This document shows positions 51,501-62,066 of a stretch of DNA of 64,000 bases, in pieces. The notes beneath the pieces were generated by a model. That model was given only the letters and a program-made list of their open reading frames with translations, searched no databases and was not told where the DNA came from. The position numbers were made by a program, and so were the translations under genes. Numbering within the stretch: position 1 is the stretch's first letter; every line of letters starts with the position of its first letter. The DNA comes from Todiramphus chloris collaris. Taxonomy: Eukaryota > Chordata > Aves > Coraciiformes > Alcedinidae. The stretch covers positions 5,502,045 through 5,566,044 of the forward strand of contig JANVCC010000077.1 of NCBI GenBank assembly GCA_025345505.1. The letters are read 5' to 3'.

Positions 51501-54141
51501 GGGTGTGGACTCACTTTAAAACTAAACCAGTTTTTGCCTTGATGCAATACAAGAAACATGGACACAGAACACTGTTCTTGCTCACGAGTCTTGAGGCTTT
51601 TCAGTGTGCAAGGCAACAGAGGTAAGTTATATCCTCTGCAATAGCAACTAATGAGCTGATCAGTTGTACAGTTATTTACTGTTATTAAAAAGGGATTGTC
51701 ACTATGGCAACAGGAGCAACTACCAGATTTGATTTCTCCAAGACACAGAATGCCTCTTGCAAGTGCTCACAGTGGACTAACAAACAATCAGAGCTTTCCA
51801 CAGGGTCTCCTAGGAAATATTTTCACTTGTTTTCCATTGCAGAAAGTTCTGCTGGATGATAGTTATTGTTTTGACTGCATTGATCACACACTGAGTCCTC
51901 AAAAAGAGGGAGTGGCCTAGAGTTATAAGGCCATAACAAGACTTGTGACATCTATGGGACTAAATCCCAAATGACTGTGGTTTGTGCCACTTTTCAGGGT
52001 TCTGCTCCACCATTCTTATTTCAACTCTGCTTTCTTCCAGCTCACATCACCCCCTAAGGAGTCAGGGCTCCAGCCCTAGACACTGCACCCTCCTAAGAGC
52101 TGAAACTCTTGCTTTTAACAAAGATCAAGCCAGCATTCCAGTTATACAAAGCTCTTCCAATACAGTCCAGAGGCCAAAACAGGTAGCAGAGTAAGTAACA
52201 GTGTCAAAAGTAACACTGATGCATTTTTATGCAGAAAGAGACTTTCACATGACAAATGATGCAGATAGATGGGAGAGTGCCTGCAAGAATAGCAATTCTG
52301 TCCCTATCTGCATGTTTCTGTCTCCACGTTGTGCTGAATATAGGCAGCCTGTGGATGCAAAGCTGCCCAGTATAGTTTATAGACTAGATAAATCTAATTC
52401 CCAAAAAACCAGCAGACTGCCTCTTGAAATGGCCTGTTATTGATGATTTCCATCAGGTTACATATAGCTGTAACCTAGTATTTCTGGTGAAAATTCTGCC
52501 ACAAAGCAGCAAAAAGAGACAGTTTAACTCTCATTAAAATGCTCTGATTTGAGGGCAGATATTCAAACTTCATTCCCCCCAGTTTTGCCCCAGTAACAAT
52601 TTTACTGAAGATGGAGAATAGAAGCAATTTTTAATTCTATCCAGTAAGGAAAAACAAGCAACAGCAGTGACATATTAAAAGCATACCTTTAAAATTCTTC
52701 AACTTTTTATCTCAGAACTCAGAACCCAACCAGTAGTTCATGGATGGCAGAGGAAGAACTATCTGTACCTGTAGTGAGCTCCTGACATATATTTGTGAGG
52801 TATACTGGTGACTGGGACCAAAACAAACCTTAAGAGTTCTGGAACACTAACCCAAGCATGGTTCTGCTTATCCCTTCTGAAGAAATACCTGCTTGCCTGA
52901 CTTTCCTATCTTGTGGGGTAATATAGTACCTTGCAGACTCTTCTTGCAACTTACTTCTGTTTTCACAGAAGAGGGAAGGAAAAAAGGACAGTTGAGTGGT
53001 TCCCTTCTCTCTTCAGGACAGTTCCCTGGCCCTTTCAAGGCTTGTGCAGGAGCTCAGCAGTAGCCTCTACACCTTGGGGAGGCAGTTGTACAATTATACA
53101 GTTGTACTTGGGGACCATAAGTCTAGGTGGCCCAGATGATCAAAGCAGTGGAGCAGCCAACAGTCTAGGAAGAAACATAAAAAATACCACACTGTTAAAA
53201 ACCACTGGGCTACAGGGCACAGAAACAAGAATGCCTCTAGCAGCAGAGCCAAAAGTAGGTCAAGAGATCAATGCTCTGACATTCATTATGTCAAGAGATC
53301 AGTGATACACAGTCATCACAGAAACAGGCACATCCTAAGATTAAGATACAAATGTCTCCAAGAGTACAAGGAAATTATGATGTTTCAAAGTCATAACACT
53401 AGAGGCCAGATACCAGTGGCCTAGACATACATCATTTGGGCTGATGTACTGCATGGTAGGAACATAAAAAAACCAAGGTACAGTTTCCAAGTGAGCAACA
53501 TTTCTCTGGAAGCACTTATATTGTGAAAGATGAAACTACTTCATCCTTCGGGATGTTGTAACACTGTACAGCACTGACCTGACACAAGAACTTGTTGTCA
53601 ACTTATCCACCAAGGCAGACTTCTCTCTTGTTCCTATTTTAAAGGATTCTGCTGCACTATACCCAACACATTTCTTCCCCATACGTTGTTCTTTTCCTTC
53701 AAATCTGAGATGTCTTAAGCAAAAAGTACCTTGTTATTATCAACACAGCTTTCTTTTGTGCAAGCGTATGTCAGTCCCCATTTGTCTCCTGCTGAAAAAT
53801 GTGGACGCACCTCTCCAAATCTGGCCCCAAGGCCTAGGCACAGCCTGACTTATCTTCCTGCTTCTGGCAGCTCCAGTTAAAAAACAGCTTCATGTTAAGA
53901 AAAATGGAAAACAACTGGAATGAAAAGCAGCCTGCCTCCTCTACTCTAGAGATTCCTGGGGACTTCCATGCTGAACAGAAGCACTCCTGCTCACAGCTTG
54001 CTCAACAGCCACGTTAGCAGGCAGCTACCTTGGCAAATCAAATGTTAGAAGCAGGAAAAGTGGCCTCAGAAGTTGTATGCTCTGCCTAGATTACAACTCT
54101 AGTTGTTTTTCTTGTGACAGGATGGGGAGAACAAATAAAGA
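45558..54141. other. Non-coding DNA, no gene recognised
   Basis: The largest recognised-transposon-free stretch continues here. It includes a weak LTR-like TATA/poly(A) pair at 45.91-46.02 kb (see findings) and a GC-rich patch at about 51.21-51.25 kb. The longest non-repeat open frame in the window, 161 codons on the minus strand (50778-50293), has hydrophobic stretches but no recognisable domain and no splice context. It is treated as chance. Confidence 0.5.
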
Positions 54142-54176
54142 GTTTGGGTTTGGTTTGGGGTTATTTTTGGTTTTAA
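54142..54176. repeat. Short T/G-rich tract
   Basis: About 35 bp of TTTGGG/TTTGG-like repeats, another T/G-oriented member of the low-complexity class seen through the window. Confidence 0.7.
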
Positions 54177-56526
54177 TTAAATTAATTCAGCCAAACAAGC
54201 GAAGGCTTGTTCAGGTTTAGAAGGCAAAGTGTTCCTTTTTCAGAAAAAGTACATTCCCAGCTCAGGAAGTTCTCTGAGCTGAAAAACAGAGGACAGGAAA
54301 ACACTCAAGGCAATTCATTACCCTTCCGTAAGCATCCACGTAGACCATTGCTGGTGTGGGAGTACAATACCAGACAAACTCTTAATATGGATATTATTAA
54401 TCAGGCCCTGGAATGACAGATCTGATGAAGCTTAGAGAAGTTATCTGGAAGATGTCCACCTGTAAAGTTCTAGAACACGGACAAAACAGATTTCACTTCA
54501 ACAGCCAAGACTAGTAATAAGATTCCAGAGGTGGAGATCTTCTTTCCAGGGTCATTTTGTCTTAGAAGCTTAGTGGCCCCAAGTTTGGAGGATTTAATTG
54601 AAGCAAGGGAGATTCAGTGCAGCCAATAAAACAGTGTTGTACCTTCTCACTGGTCACTTACATTAGCCCCACTACCCAGAGAGTTGAAAATTAAGTATCT
54701 TCCTGGAGTGGAATTTTACATGTAGATGCCATCAACCCTGCCCTTCCTTCCATACAACTAACAACCTCATTAGACCCAAGGCTGTCAGGCTACACAGTGA
54801 AATGCCTAGAGTGAACACAGATTGACTGAGGATTAGAAGCCTGGTAACCTCATGAATAAGTGCTGAAGCACACAGCTTCTCCAAAGGAACATTATTAGAT
54901 CAGTATCCTTAAGTGAAACCCACAAGGATGAGCCAAGGAAAGAAGCTCTTCCTTGAAAGTCCTGCCAGTTGAAGGGGATTACTGCCTCTAGTGGGGTAGG
55001 AATTCCTATAGGAGGGTGAGTAAACTGCATTTTGGGGTTGTGCAAATCTTAGAATGGAGTGTTCAGGTGAAGGACTCTGGAATCTATCCAGAAGAAAGAG
55101 GACAGAAACAAATAAGCTATGAGAAAAGCTTCAGGTGGGAATTTGTATCTTACTAGACATCACAGGAAGCTATAGAAAACAACCTCAGGGTGCTCTGAGA
55201 TCAGGAGAGTTTATTTTAATTCCTTTCAGTAGGAAAATTCCAGCAGAAAGCATAGCCTGAAGTTTTGACTGAAAGCATTCAAAGTGGAAAGAGTAAATAA
55301 AATAATCAAGTGTCACAGCCTGACTTAAATCACTGGGCATATGAAACTACTTGTTTTGTAGAAGCACCATTGTATGCTTTGGTCTAGGTTTTCAGAGTTA
55401 TTTACCCTAAGTCCCTTTTTTTACATGCAATCAAGTAATAATTAAATCTCAGTAGTCAATGTGCAATGCAAGTGCCTTACAATTTTCTGTGCATAATTAA
55501 AATTATAGCCAAAATGGCAGCTGTGGATATGAATGCAATGTTTCAGCATTAAGTTTAATATCAGCAGGCAGGAGAGTAATTAGTTAATGGGCATGCAGAG
55601 TTTTTCTTAAATGGCAAAAGCATTAATTATTATTTCTTCTATTTTAAATTGCTCTAATAGACAGATACCTCCCAGAGTACATCTAAAGATTGATTTCAGT
55701 TCAGGTATTATTTTATACAATTGAAATTCAGGCTTAAAATTAGCCACCACCCAGGGAGTTGGTAATGACTGTTATTCCTAGTGGTTTGGGTTTTTTTTCC
55801 TTAAGAAGTAAATACCATACTCTTGAGGAGTAACTCACAAAAGGCATTAGTGATTCTGCTCTGCAGTTATCAACAAATGCACTAATTTACTCAATTCAGC
55901 AATCCTTTCCAAAGCAGGTCTTTTTTTAAAGGGACCCTGTCCATCCCATGAGTGTTCATCCACACTGTGTTTAATATACACTACAGGGGTTTTTACCAGC
56001 AATTTATAGGATTGATCAAGTTCAGAGGAAGGTGACTCAAGGGAAAAAAAAACAAAAAACAAACAAAACAATGCTTTACAAAGAGACAGAGCACACAGAT
56101 CAGCAGCAAAACTTCAGACAGGTCATAGAATGACGATAAGGGAGTTGCACTTTCCAATTTCAGCACTTTGGAGTCTATTCCCCATTTCACCCAGGCAATA
56201 CATGCTTGACAGAAGCCTTCTTTGTGGGGGAAACTTTCATAAAAGCCACACACATAGCAGAAATTGTATGGTAACAACCCAGGGCCAGCAGGAAGAAACA
56301 ACAGTCTTTCCAGATAGTCACAAACAGGAAACCCTTCCCTGAGAAGTGATGACTTCACATTACTTTAGGCAAAAAAACCGTGCTGCTTGCATTATGATTT
56401 TGAAATTACTCTGAATTTCATTATGTTTAGTTTGTTTCCTGGCATCTCTAGTGAACAGCAGCTCCACACACTAAGCCTCAGTGGCATTAGTCAGAAACAG
56501 AACTGGACTTGCCTTTAGATCACGGA
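54177..56526. other. Non-coding DNA, nothing recognised
   Basis: AT-rich unique sequence with a 28-bp A/C tract at 56044-56071. A good-looking 5' splice site (AGGAGG|GTGAGTAA) lies near 55.01 kb, but no acceptor and open frame pair with it. No gene was supported. Confidence 0.5.
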
Positions 56527-58230
56527 AGGTGGGGGTGGCCACCTGAGATGAATATAAGGCTGTTGTCAGAGGAGGTAGGGAGGCAACCAGGAAAGCTAAG
56601 GCCTTCTTGGAGTTTAACCTTGCAAGGGAGGTCAAGGACAAAAGAAAAGGCTTCTTCAAATACACTGCAGACAAAACTAACACTAAGGGCAATGTAGGCC
56701 CACTGATGAATGAGATGTGTGCCCTGCTGAGAGAGAACACAGAGAAGGCGGAGTTACTGAACGCCTTCTTTGCCTCTGTCTATACTGCTGGAGGCTATCC
56801 TCAGGAGACCCAGAGCACTGAGGCCCCACAGGAAGTTAGGCTAGAGGAGACTTGGTTGATGAGGAGTGGGTTAGGGATCAATGGAGCAATCTGGATGTAC
56901 TTAAGTCCACGGGCCCCGATGGGATGCACCTGAGTGCTGAGGGAGCTGGTGTAATCAATGCCACACCACTCTCCATCATCTTTAGTAAGTCATGGAGAAC
57001 AGAAGAGGTGCCTGAGGACTGGAAGAAAGCAAATGTTACTCCAGTCTTCAAAAAGGGCAAGAAGGAAGACCTGAATAACTATAGACCAGTCAGCCTCACC
57101 TCCATCCCTGGAAAGGTGATGGAACAACTTATCCTTGGCACTACCTCTAGGCATATCAAGGACAAGGGGGTCATCAGGAGCAGTCAACATGGTTTTACCA
57201 AGGGGAAGTCATGTTTGACCAACCTGATAGCCTTCTGTGAAGAAATAACCAGGTGGATAGATGATGGTAGTGCACTGGATGTCTATCTTGATTTCAATAA
57301 AACATTTGACACCATCTCCCACAGCATTCTTGCACCTAAGCTGAGGAAGCGTGGTCTGGATAATTGGGTAGTGAGGTGCATTGTGAACTGGCTGAAGGAA
57401 AGAAGTCGAAGAGCTGTGGTCAATGGGACAGAGTCTAGTTGGAGGCCTGTGTCTAGTAGACTCAAACAAAATACAAGGGCAACTGTAGTGTCTTGCATCT
57501 GGGAAAGAATAACCCCATGTACCAGTAGAGGATGGGGATTGACTTGTTAGAGAGTAGCAGAGAGGAAAAGAACCTGGCGTCCTGGTGGACAGCAGGATGA
57601 CCATGAGCCAGCAATGTGCCCTCATGGCCAAGAAGGCCAGTGGCATCCTGGGGTGTATCAGAAGGGGTGTGCTTAGTAGGTAGAGAGAGGTTCTCCTCCC
57701 CCTCTGCTCTGCCCTAATGAGACTGCATCTGGAATACTGTGTTCAGTTCTGGGCATCACAGTTCAAGGACAGGGAACTGCTTGGAAGAGTCCAACACAGA
57801 GCCACAAAGATGATTAAGGGAGTGGAACAACTCTCTTATGAGAAAGGCTGAGGGAGATTGGTCTCTTTAGCTTGGAGAAGAGGAGACTGAGGGGTGACCC
57901 CATGAATGTTTATAAATACATAAAGGGCAAGTGTCAGGAGGATGGAGCCAGGCTCTTCTGTTATGTCCAATGATAGGACAAGGGGCAACGGGTGGATGCT
58001 GGAGTGTAAAAGGTTCCACAAAAACATAAGGAAAAGCTTTTTCACTGTGAGGGTGACAGAGCACTGGAACAGGCTGCCCAGAGAGGTTGTGGAGTCTCCT
58101 TCTCTGGAGATATTTAAAACCTGTGTGGACACGTTCCTGTGTGACCTGCTCTAGGTGGTCCTGCTCTGGAAGTGGGGTTGGACTAGATGATCTTTTGAGA
58201 TCCCTTCCAACCCTTAAACATTCTGTGATT
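56527..58230 (+). mobile_element. CR1 LINE with RT remnant, plus strand, 1.7 kb
   Basis: The copy begins inside ORF2 ('gggtggccacctgagatgaatataaggctg'), runs through the reverse transcriptase and the conserved C-terminal domain, and ends with the CR1 3' block and ATTCTGTG at 58220-58227. It is 5'-truncated, with the endonuclease and ORF1 missing. A deletion near 57.46 kb removes about 190-200 bp relative to the copy at 61.1-61.3 kb, so motif B and the catalytic motif C are lost. No target-site duplication was identified. Its segment 57490-57735 has a near relative inside the composite CR1 at 60164-60410. Confidence 0.95.
56530..58154 (+). pseudogene. CR1 ORF2 reverse transcriptase pseudogene
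   Basis: The longest open stretch (56852-57550, 232 codons) shows the start of the reverse transcriptase in order: STGPDGMHL, then DWKKANVTPVFKKGKKEDLN, NYRPVSLTSIPGKVMEQLI, SQHGFTKGKSCLTNLIAF, and motif A as DVYLDFNKTFDTISHSIL, which keeps the first catalytic aspartate. After SSWRPVSS the coding jumps across the deletion that takes motifs B and C and then drifts out of frame. The C-terminal domain reappears in another frame (57942-58154: [20 protein letters not shown]) and ends at the natural TAG, 58152-58154. An upstream frame (56607-56933) carries KAELLNAFFASVYTA. Inactive. Confidence 0.92.
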
Positions 58231-59525
58231 GTCACCCAACACAGTCTTGTAGACCACACACAGCCAAAGCCCCTGAGCTCTGAAGCTTCCATGCCACAGG
58301 ACCAAGTCCACCACCAAACAGGAGCTCTACTGCTGCTACACAGCATGAATCTGTGCCCATAAACTGATATGCTAAGGACAGAGCTTTATCCCTCAGCCCT
58401 CAGTTCCCTGCCCTTTACCAAGGCCACTGTTACCACACAGCAGTTCTCAAAGAGAAACCTCCATCATCCTCTGCCACATATCAAACTTGGGAACAGCCCA
58501 GGTGACCCTTGCCAGGAAATTCAGGCTCCCACTCCACCCTCAGATGACTGCTCTTACAAAAATAATTATGCCGATTTCCAGAAGCACAGCCACATTTAAG
58601 AGTACAAAATGCTTTCAATGGCATAGCTGCAGCATTCAAAGAGGGTAGGTATAGTAGTAACACTACTTATTCAGCTGCCATTACCAAAAAACAAAAGTAA
58701 AATTCCCACCAGCAGAGCAAGAAAGGAGTTGTTCAAGACAAGATCTTATATCTATTACCTATATTTTGCATCACCATCAACCTTCCTTGTGCATATACAC
58801 AAACTGAAGGTTTTGTTTCCTCCTTCCAAGGCTATTAAGTATTCCCTGCACTGTTTCTAGACCTGCAAGTCTAGTAAGCTGTATAAACAGATACTGATTC
58901 ATGTTTGATAAAAGACTTCACCATTGTCACCTAATGATTGTTTGTGCTAATTAAAATACTGTATGCAGATAGAGTCAAACACTCTAAGTGACACTAGATT
59001 GAAAGCACCTAAGTAATTCTTCATATTGTTAAAATATGCAGGCATGTTTCTCAGCACCAGAATATCTCCTTTCTAATTTAAAAGTGAATTAGGCACTACT
59101 GCAAGTCTGTGACTCAAAGATAATTGCAAGACACTTTTCCCGGCTTCTTATGTTTTCAATTCCTGATTGCTGCAAGTTTAATGGCAGCTGTAATTCTCTG
59201 TGCCGCCCCAGAAGTCCCCAAGGGGCAGGACACAACGCCAGTTTCTCAGAAGTAAACCATTACACTTGCTTGCTGTGAAGATCAGAAAGTAGAGTAAATG
59301 TGAAATGGAATGTAATTAAGAACTCTCTTGCCAAGAACCAGCTCCTCCAGGGCATTATTTGGAATGTCTGAGTATTTTGATGAAAGCCAGTGAAGACCAG
59401 TCCCCTGGCCAGGTACCAAAGGCTACCTCTCATGATGATTACTTAAAAATTAAGAATCCCCATCAGTTGCCTACTCACTGTCAATTATGCTGACACACAG
59501 AAGTTTACTAAGTTGCTTAATGTTA
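58231..59525. other. Non-coding spacer between two CR1 copies
   Basis: About 1.3 kb of unique sequence. No gene, RNA or repeat is recognisable. The composition turns abruptly GC-rich at about 59526, taken as the start of the next CR1. Confidence 0.5.
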
Positions 59526-59546
59526 CTGCGAGCAGCCTTCGGAACC

Positions 59547-59614
59547 AGAGCGGCAGGACCGGTGCCAAGGGGATTGTTTCAGAGTGGCAGGACCAGTGCT
59601 GAGGGGCTTGTTTC
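59547..59614 (+). repeat. 34-bp tandem duplication in CR1 5' region
   Basis: Two adjacent 34-bp units (59547-59580 and 59581-59614) both begin AGAG-GGCAGGACC and end TTGTTTC. They differ at five positions. They lie at the presumed 5' untranslated, promoter-bearing part of the CR1. Tandem monomers are known in the 5' regions of some other LINEs, where they carry promoter activity; that role here is inference. Confidence 0.85.
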
Positions 59615-59697
59615 CCTCAAGCTGGGCTACCCGTGGCGAGTGGTGCAACCCACCAGCTGGTCCAGGAGGCCAAGCTGCAGCCGGCCATTGAAACAGG

Positions 59698-59707
59698 CAA
59701 GGTAAGT
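59698..59707 (+). promoter_or_regulatory. Perfect 5' splice-site match in CR1 5' region
   Basis: CAAG|GTAAGT matches the vertebrate donor consensus at every position from -2 to +6, with GT at 59702-59703. It lies in sense orientation in the CR1 5' region, about 90 bp after the tandem duplication. If transcribed, the element could be spliced or could donate a first exon to downstream sequence. No transcript evidence is available. Confidence 0.35.
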
Positions 59708-59846
59708 CACCTGGGGGGAGGAGATGCTGTGAGCAGTCGGCTGTGCAGGCAGCTCTGGTAGCAACCCAAGCGAAAACAGTTTGTTCAAAGAAATGTGGCG
59801 ACCCAGACAGAGGTCTCAAAAACGTGCAGGTGTCCAGGTCTCCGGC

Positions 59847-59995
59847 TGCAGGGAGTGCTGCAGCCTGGCACTAGTAATGGATGGCAGCAAAGACAACGCC
59901 TGTGTTTGATGGGACCAGGTGAGTGACCTGCTCAGCCTACTGGCTGAACTGACAGAGAAGGTGGAAGGAGTATCAGGGAGTATGACAAAGAGATA
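59847..59995 (+). pseudogene. CR1 ORF1 N-terminal remnant
   Basis: In one frame the sequence reads a C-R-E-C motif (59847-59858), then another Cys (near 59899), and then VSDLLSLLAELTEKVEGV (from 59919), a leucine-rich heptad-like helix. CR1 ORF1 proteins are known to start with a Cys-rich finger-like motif followed by a coiled coil; they bind the element RNA. An in-frame TGA (about 59905-59907) sits where the second Cys pair is expected, and a TAG near 59993 ends the helix after an indel. The rest of ORF1 is absent because the foreign CR1 piece begins at 60164. Confidence 0.65.
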
Positions 59996-60163
59996 GATTC
60001 ATGGACTGAGAACCTACCATCCCTGAGGCCTAAGCAGCAAGGAGAGGCTTCACAAGAAGTTCAGGATCCCCTACCATCTTGTAGCCAGGTTAACAGAGGG
60101 GACCTAAGAGATTGAAGTTGAGGACCAGGCAAAGGAAGATTCAGACGTGGATCCACATGATGA

Positions 60164-60410
60164 GTCTTGCATCTGGGAAAGAATAACCCCATGTAGCAGT
60201 AGAGGATGGGGATTGACTTGTTAGAGAGTAGCAGAGGGGAAAAGAACCTGATGTCCTCGTGGACAGCAGGATGACCACGAGCCAGCAATGTGCCCTCATG
60301 GCCAAGAAGGCCAATGGCATCCTGGTGTCTATTAGAAAGGGGTGTGCTTAGTAGGCAGAGAGAGGTTCTCCTCCCCCTCTGCTCTGCCCTAATGAGACCG
60401 CATCTGGAAT
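60164..60410 (+). mobile_element. Foreign CR1 fragment inside the composite CR1
   Basis: This piece starts at GTCTTGCATCTGGGAAAG and stops at CATCTGGAAT. It aligns base for base with 57490-57735 of the CR1 upstream, with about a dozen differences in 247 positions. It has neither a CR1 3' end nor a target-site duplication, so it did not arrive as an ordinary insertion. Flanking block 3 resumes with AGGTCCTCAACAAT, an ORF2 position well upstream of what this fragment encodes. The order of coding segments is therefore scrambled. Confidence 0.85.
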
Positions 60411-61980
60411 CAGGTCCTCAACAATTTTTTTTTTTCCTCGGTCTTCACTGACAACCTCTCTTACAACACCTCCCAAGTTAAACCATAAGGTGTGGACCAG
60501 GGTGGAGAAGTCCCTCCCACTGTATGTGAATATCAGGTTTGTGACCACCTGAGGAACCTGAACATACATAAGTCCATGGGACCTGATGAGATTCATCCCA
60601 GAGTCCTGAAAGAATTGGCTGATGTAGCTGCCAAGCCACTTGCCATAATATTTGAAAAGTCTTGGCAGTCAGGTGAAGTCGCTGGGGCCTGGAAGAAGGG
60701 ACACATCACACCCATTTTTAAAAAGGGTAGAAAGGAGGACACTGAAAACTATCACCCTTTCATCCTCACTTCTGTGCCTAGGAAGATCAGGGAGCAGATT
60801 CTCCTAGAGGGTCTAACAAGGCAAATAGAGGACAGTGGGGTGATGAAGGATAGCCAACATGACTTCATCACAGGCAAATCCTGTGGCTTTCTATGATAAG
60901 GTGACTACCTCTGTGGACAAGGGATGACCTATAGATGTAATCTATCTGGACTTCTGCAAGGCTTTTGACATGGTCCCCTACAACATCCTACTCGACAAGT
61001 TGGAGAGATATGGATTTGACGGGTGGACTGTTCAGTGGATAAGGAATTGGCTGGATGGTCGCATCCAGAGGGTGCTGGTCAATGCCTCAATGTCCAGATG
61101 GAGATCAGTGACAAGTGACGTCCCTCAGGGGTCTGCACTGGGACCGGTACTGTTTAATATTTTCATCAATGATATTGACAGGGGGATCGAGTGCACCATC
61201 AGCAAGTTCACAGATGACACCAAGCTGAGTGGTGCTGTCAACAGGCTGGAGGGACAGGATGTCATCCAGAGTGACCTGGATATGCTGGAGAGGTGAACCT
61301 CGTGAGGTTCAACAAGACTAAGTGCAGGGTCCTGCCCCTGGGTCAGAACAACCCTCACTATCAATACAGGCTGGGAGACGAGGTGCTGGAAAGGAGCTCT
61401 GCAGAAAAGGACTTAAGGGGGTTGGTGGAGGAGAAGCTGGACATGAGCCAACAGTGTGCGCTTGCAGCAATTGCATCCTGGGCTGCATCAAGAGAAGTGT
61501 GGCCAGCAGATCGAGGGAGGTGATTCTCCTCCTCTACTCTGGTGAGACTGCAACTGGAGTACTGTGTCCAGCTCTGGAGCTCTTAACACAGGAAAGATAT
61601 GGACCTGATGGAACAGGTCCAGAGGAGGGCCATAAACATGATCAGAGGGCTGGAACACCTCTCCTACAAGGACAGGCTGAGGGAGCTGGGGTTACTCAGT
61701 CTGGAGAAGAGAAGGCTCCAGAGAAACCCACTAGCAACCTTCCAGTACCTGAAAGGGGCCTACAGGAAGGCTGGAGAGGGGCTGTTTACAAGGGCACGTA
61801 GTGAAAGGACGAAGAATAATGGGTTTAAATTAGAGTAGATTTAGATTGGATATCAGGAAGAAGTTCTTTACATTGAGGGTGGTAGAACAGTGGAATAGGC
61901 TACCCAGGGAGGTGGTTGAGGCCCCATCCCTGAAGATAATCAAGGTGATGTTGGACAAGGCTCTGAGAAGCCTGGTCTAG
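60411..61980 (+). pseudogene. CR1 ORF2 reverse transcriptase pseudogene with motifs A to C
   Basis: This is the most complete reverse transcriptase in the window. Frame 60492-60896 covers [20 protein letters not shown], then [20 protein letters not shown] and [12 protein letters not shown] short deletion and frameshift follow, with an in-frame TGA at 60925-60927. Motif A is [12 protein letters not shown] (60940 on). Frame 60970-61296 gives [16 protein letters not shown], motif B as [17 protein letters not shown], and motif C as FTDD (61207-61218); CR1 usually has FADD. Another frameshift leads to [20 protein letters not shown] (61293-61523) and LEHLSYKDRLRELGLLSLEK (61599-61838). The stop TAG is at 61978-61980. 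There is no endonuclease. Both catalytic aspartates of motif C remain, but stops and frameshifts make it inactive. Confidence 0.93.
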
Positions 61981-62066
61981 TTGAGGGTATCCCTGCTCAC
62001 TGCAGGGGGCTGGACTAGATGACCTTCGCAGGTCCCTTCCAGCCCTAGCCATTCTATGATTCCATG

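Larger units (their letters stand above)
59526..62066 (+). mobile_element. Composite CR1 LINE with 5' region and 3' end, plus strand
   Basis: The element has three blocks. Block 1 (59526-60163) is a GC-rich 5' region with a 34-bp tandem duplication and the start of ORF1. Block 2 (60164-60410) is a 247-bp piece of ORF2 3'-third sequence from the ATTCTGTG subfamily, about 95% identical by eye to 57490-57735. Block 3 (60411-62066) is the reverse transcriptase, C-terminal domain and 3' end of the other subfamily, ending in two octamers, ATTCTATG and ATTCCATG (62051-62066). The rest of ORF1 and the whole endonuclease are missing between blocks 1 and 3. The left boundary is set by composition and is uncertain by tens of bases. 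Confidence 0.85.

Noticed and set aside
57209..57646. 145-codon minus-strand frame overlapping the CR1 reverse transcriptase
   Set aside because: It is the antisense shadow of the CR1 ORF2 remnant; the sense strand carries the recognisable protein.
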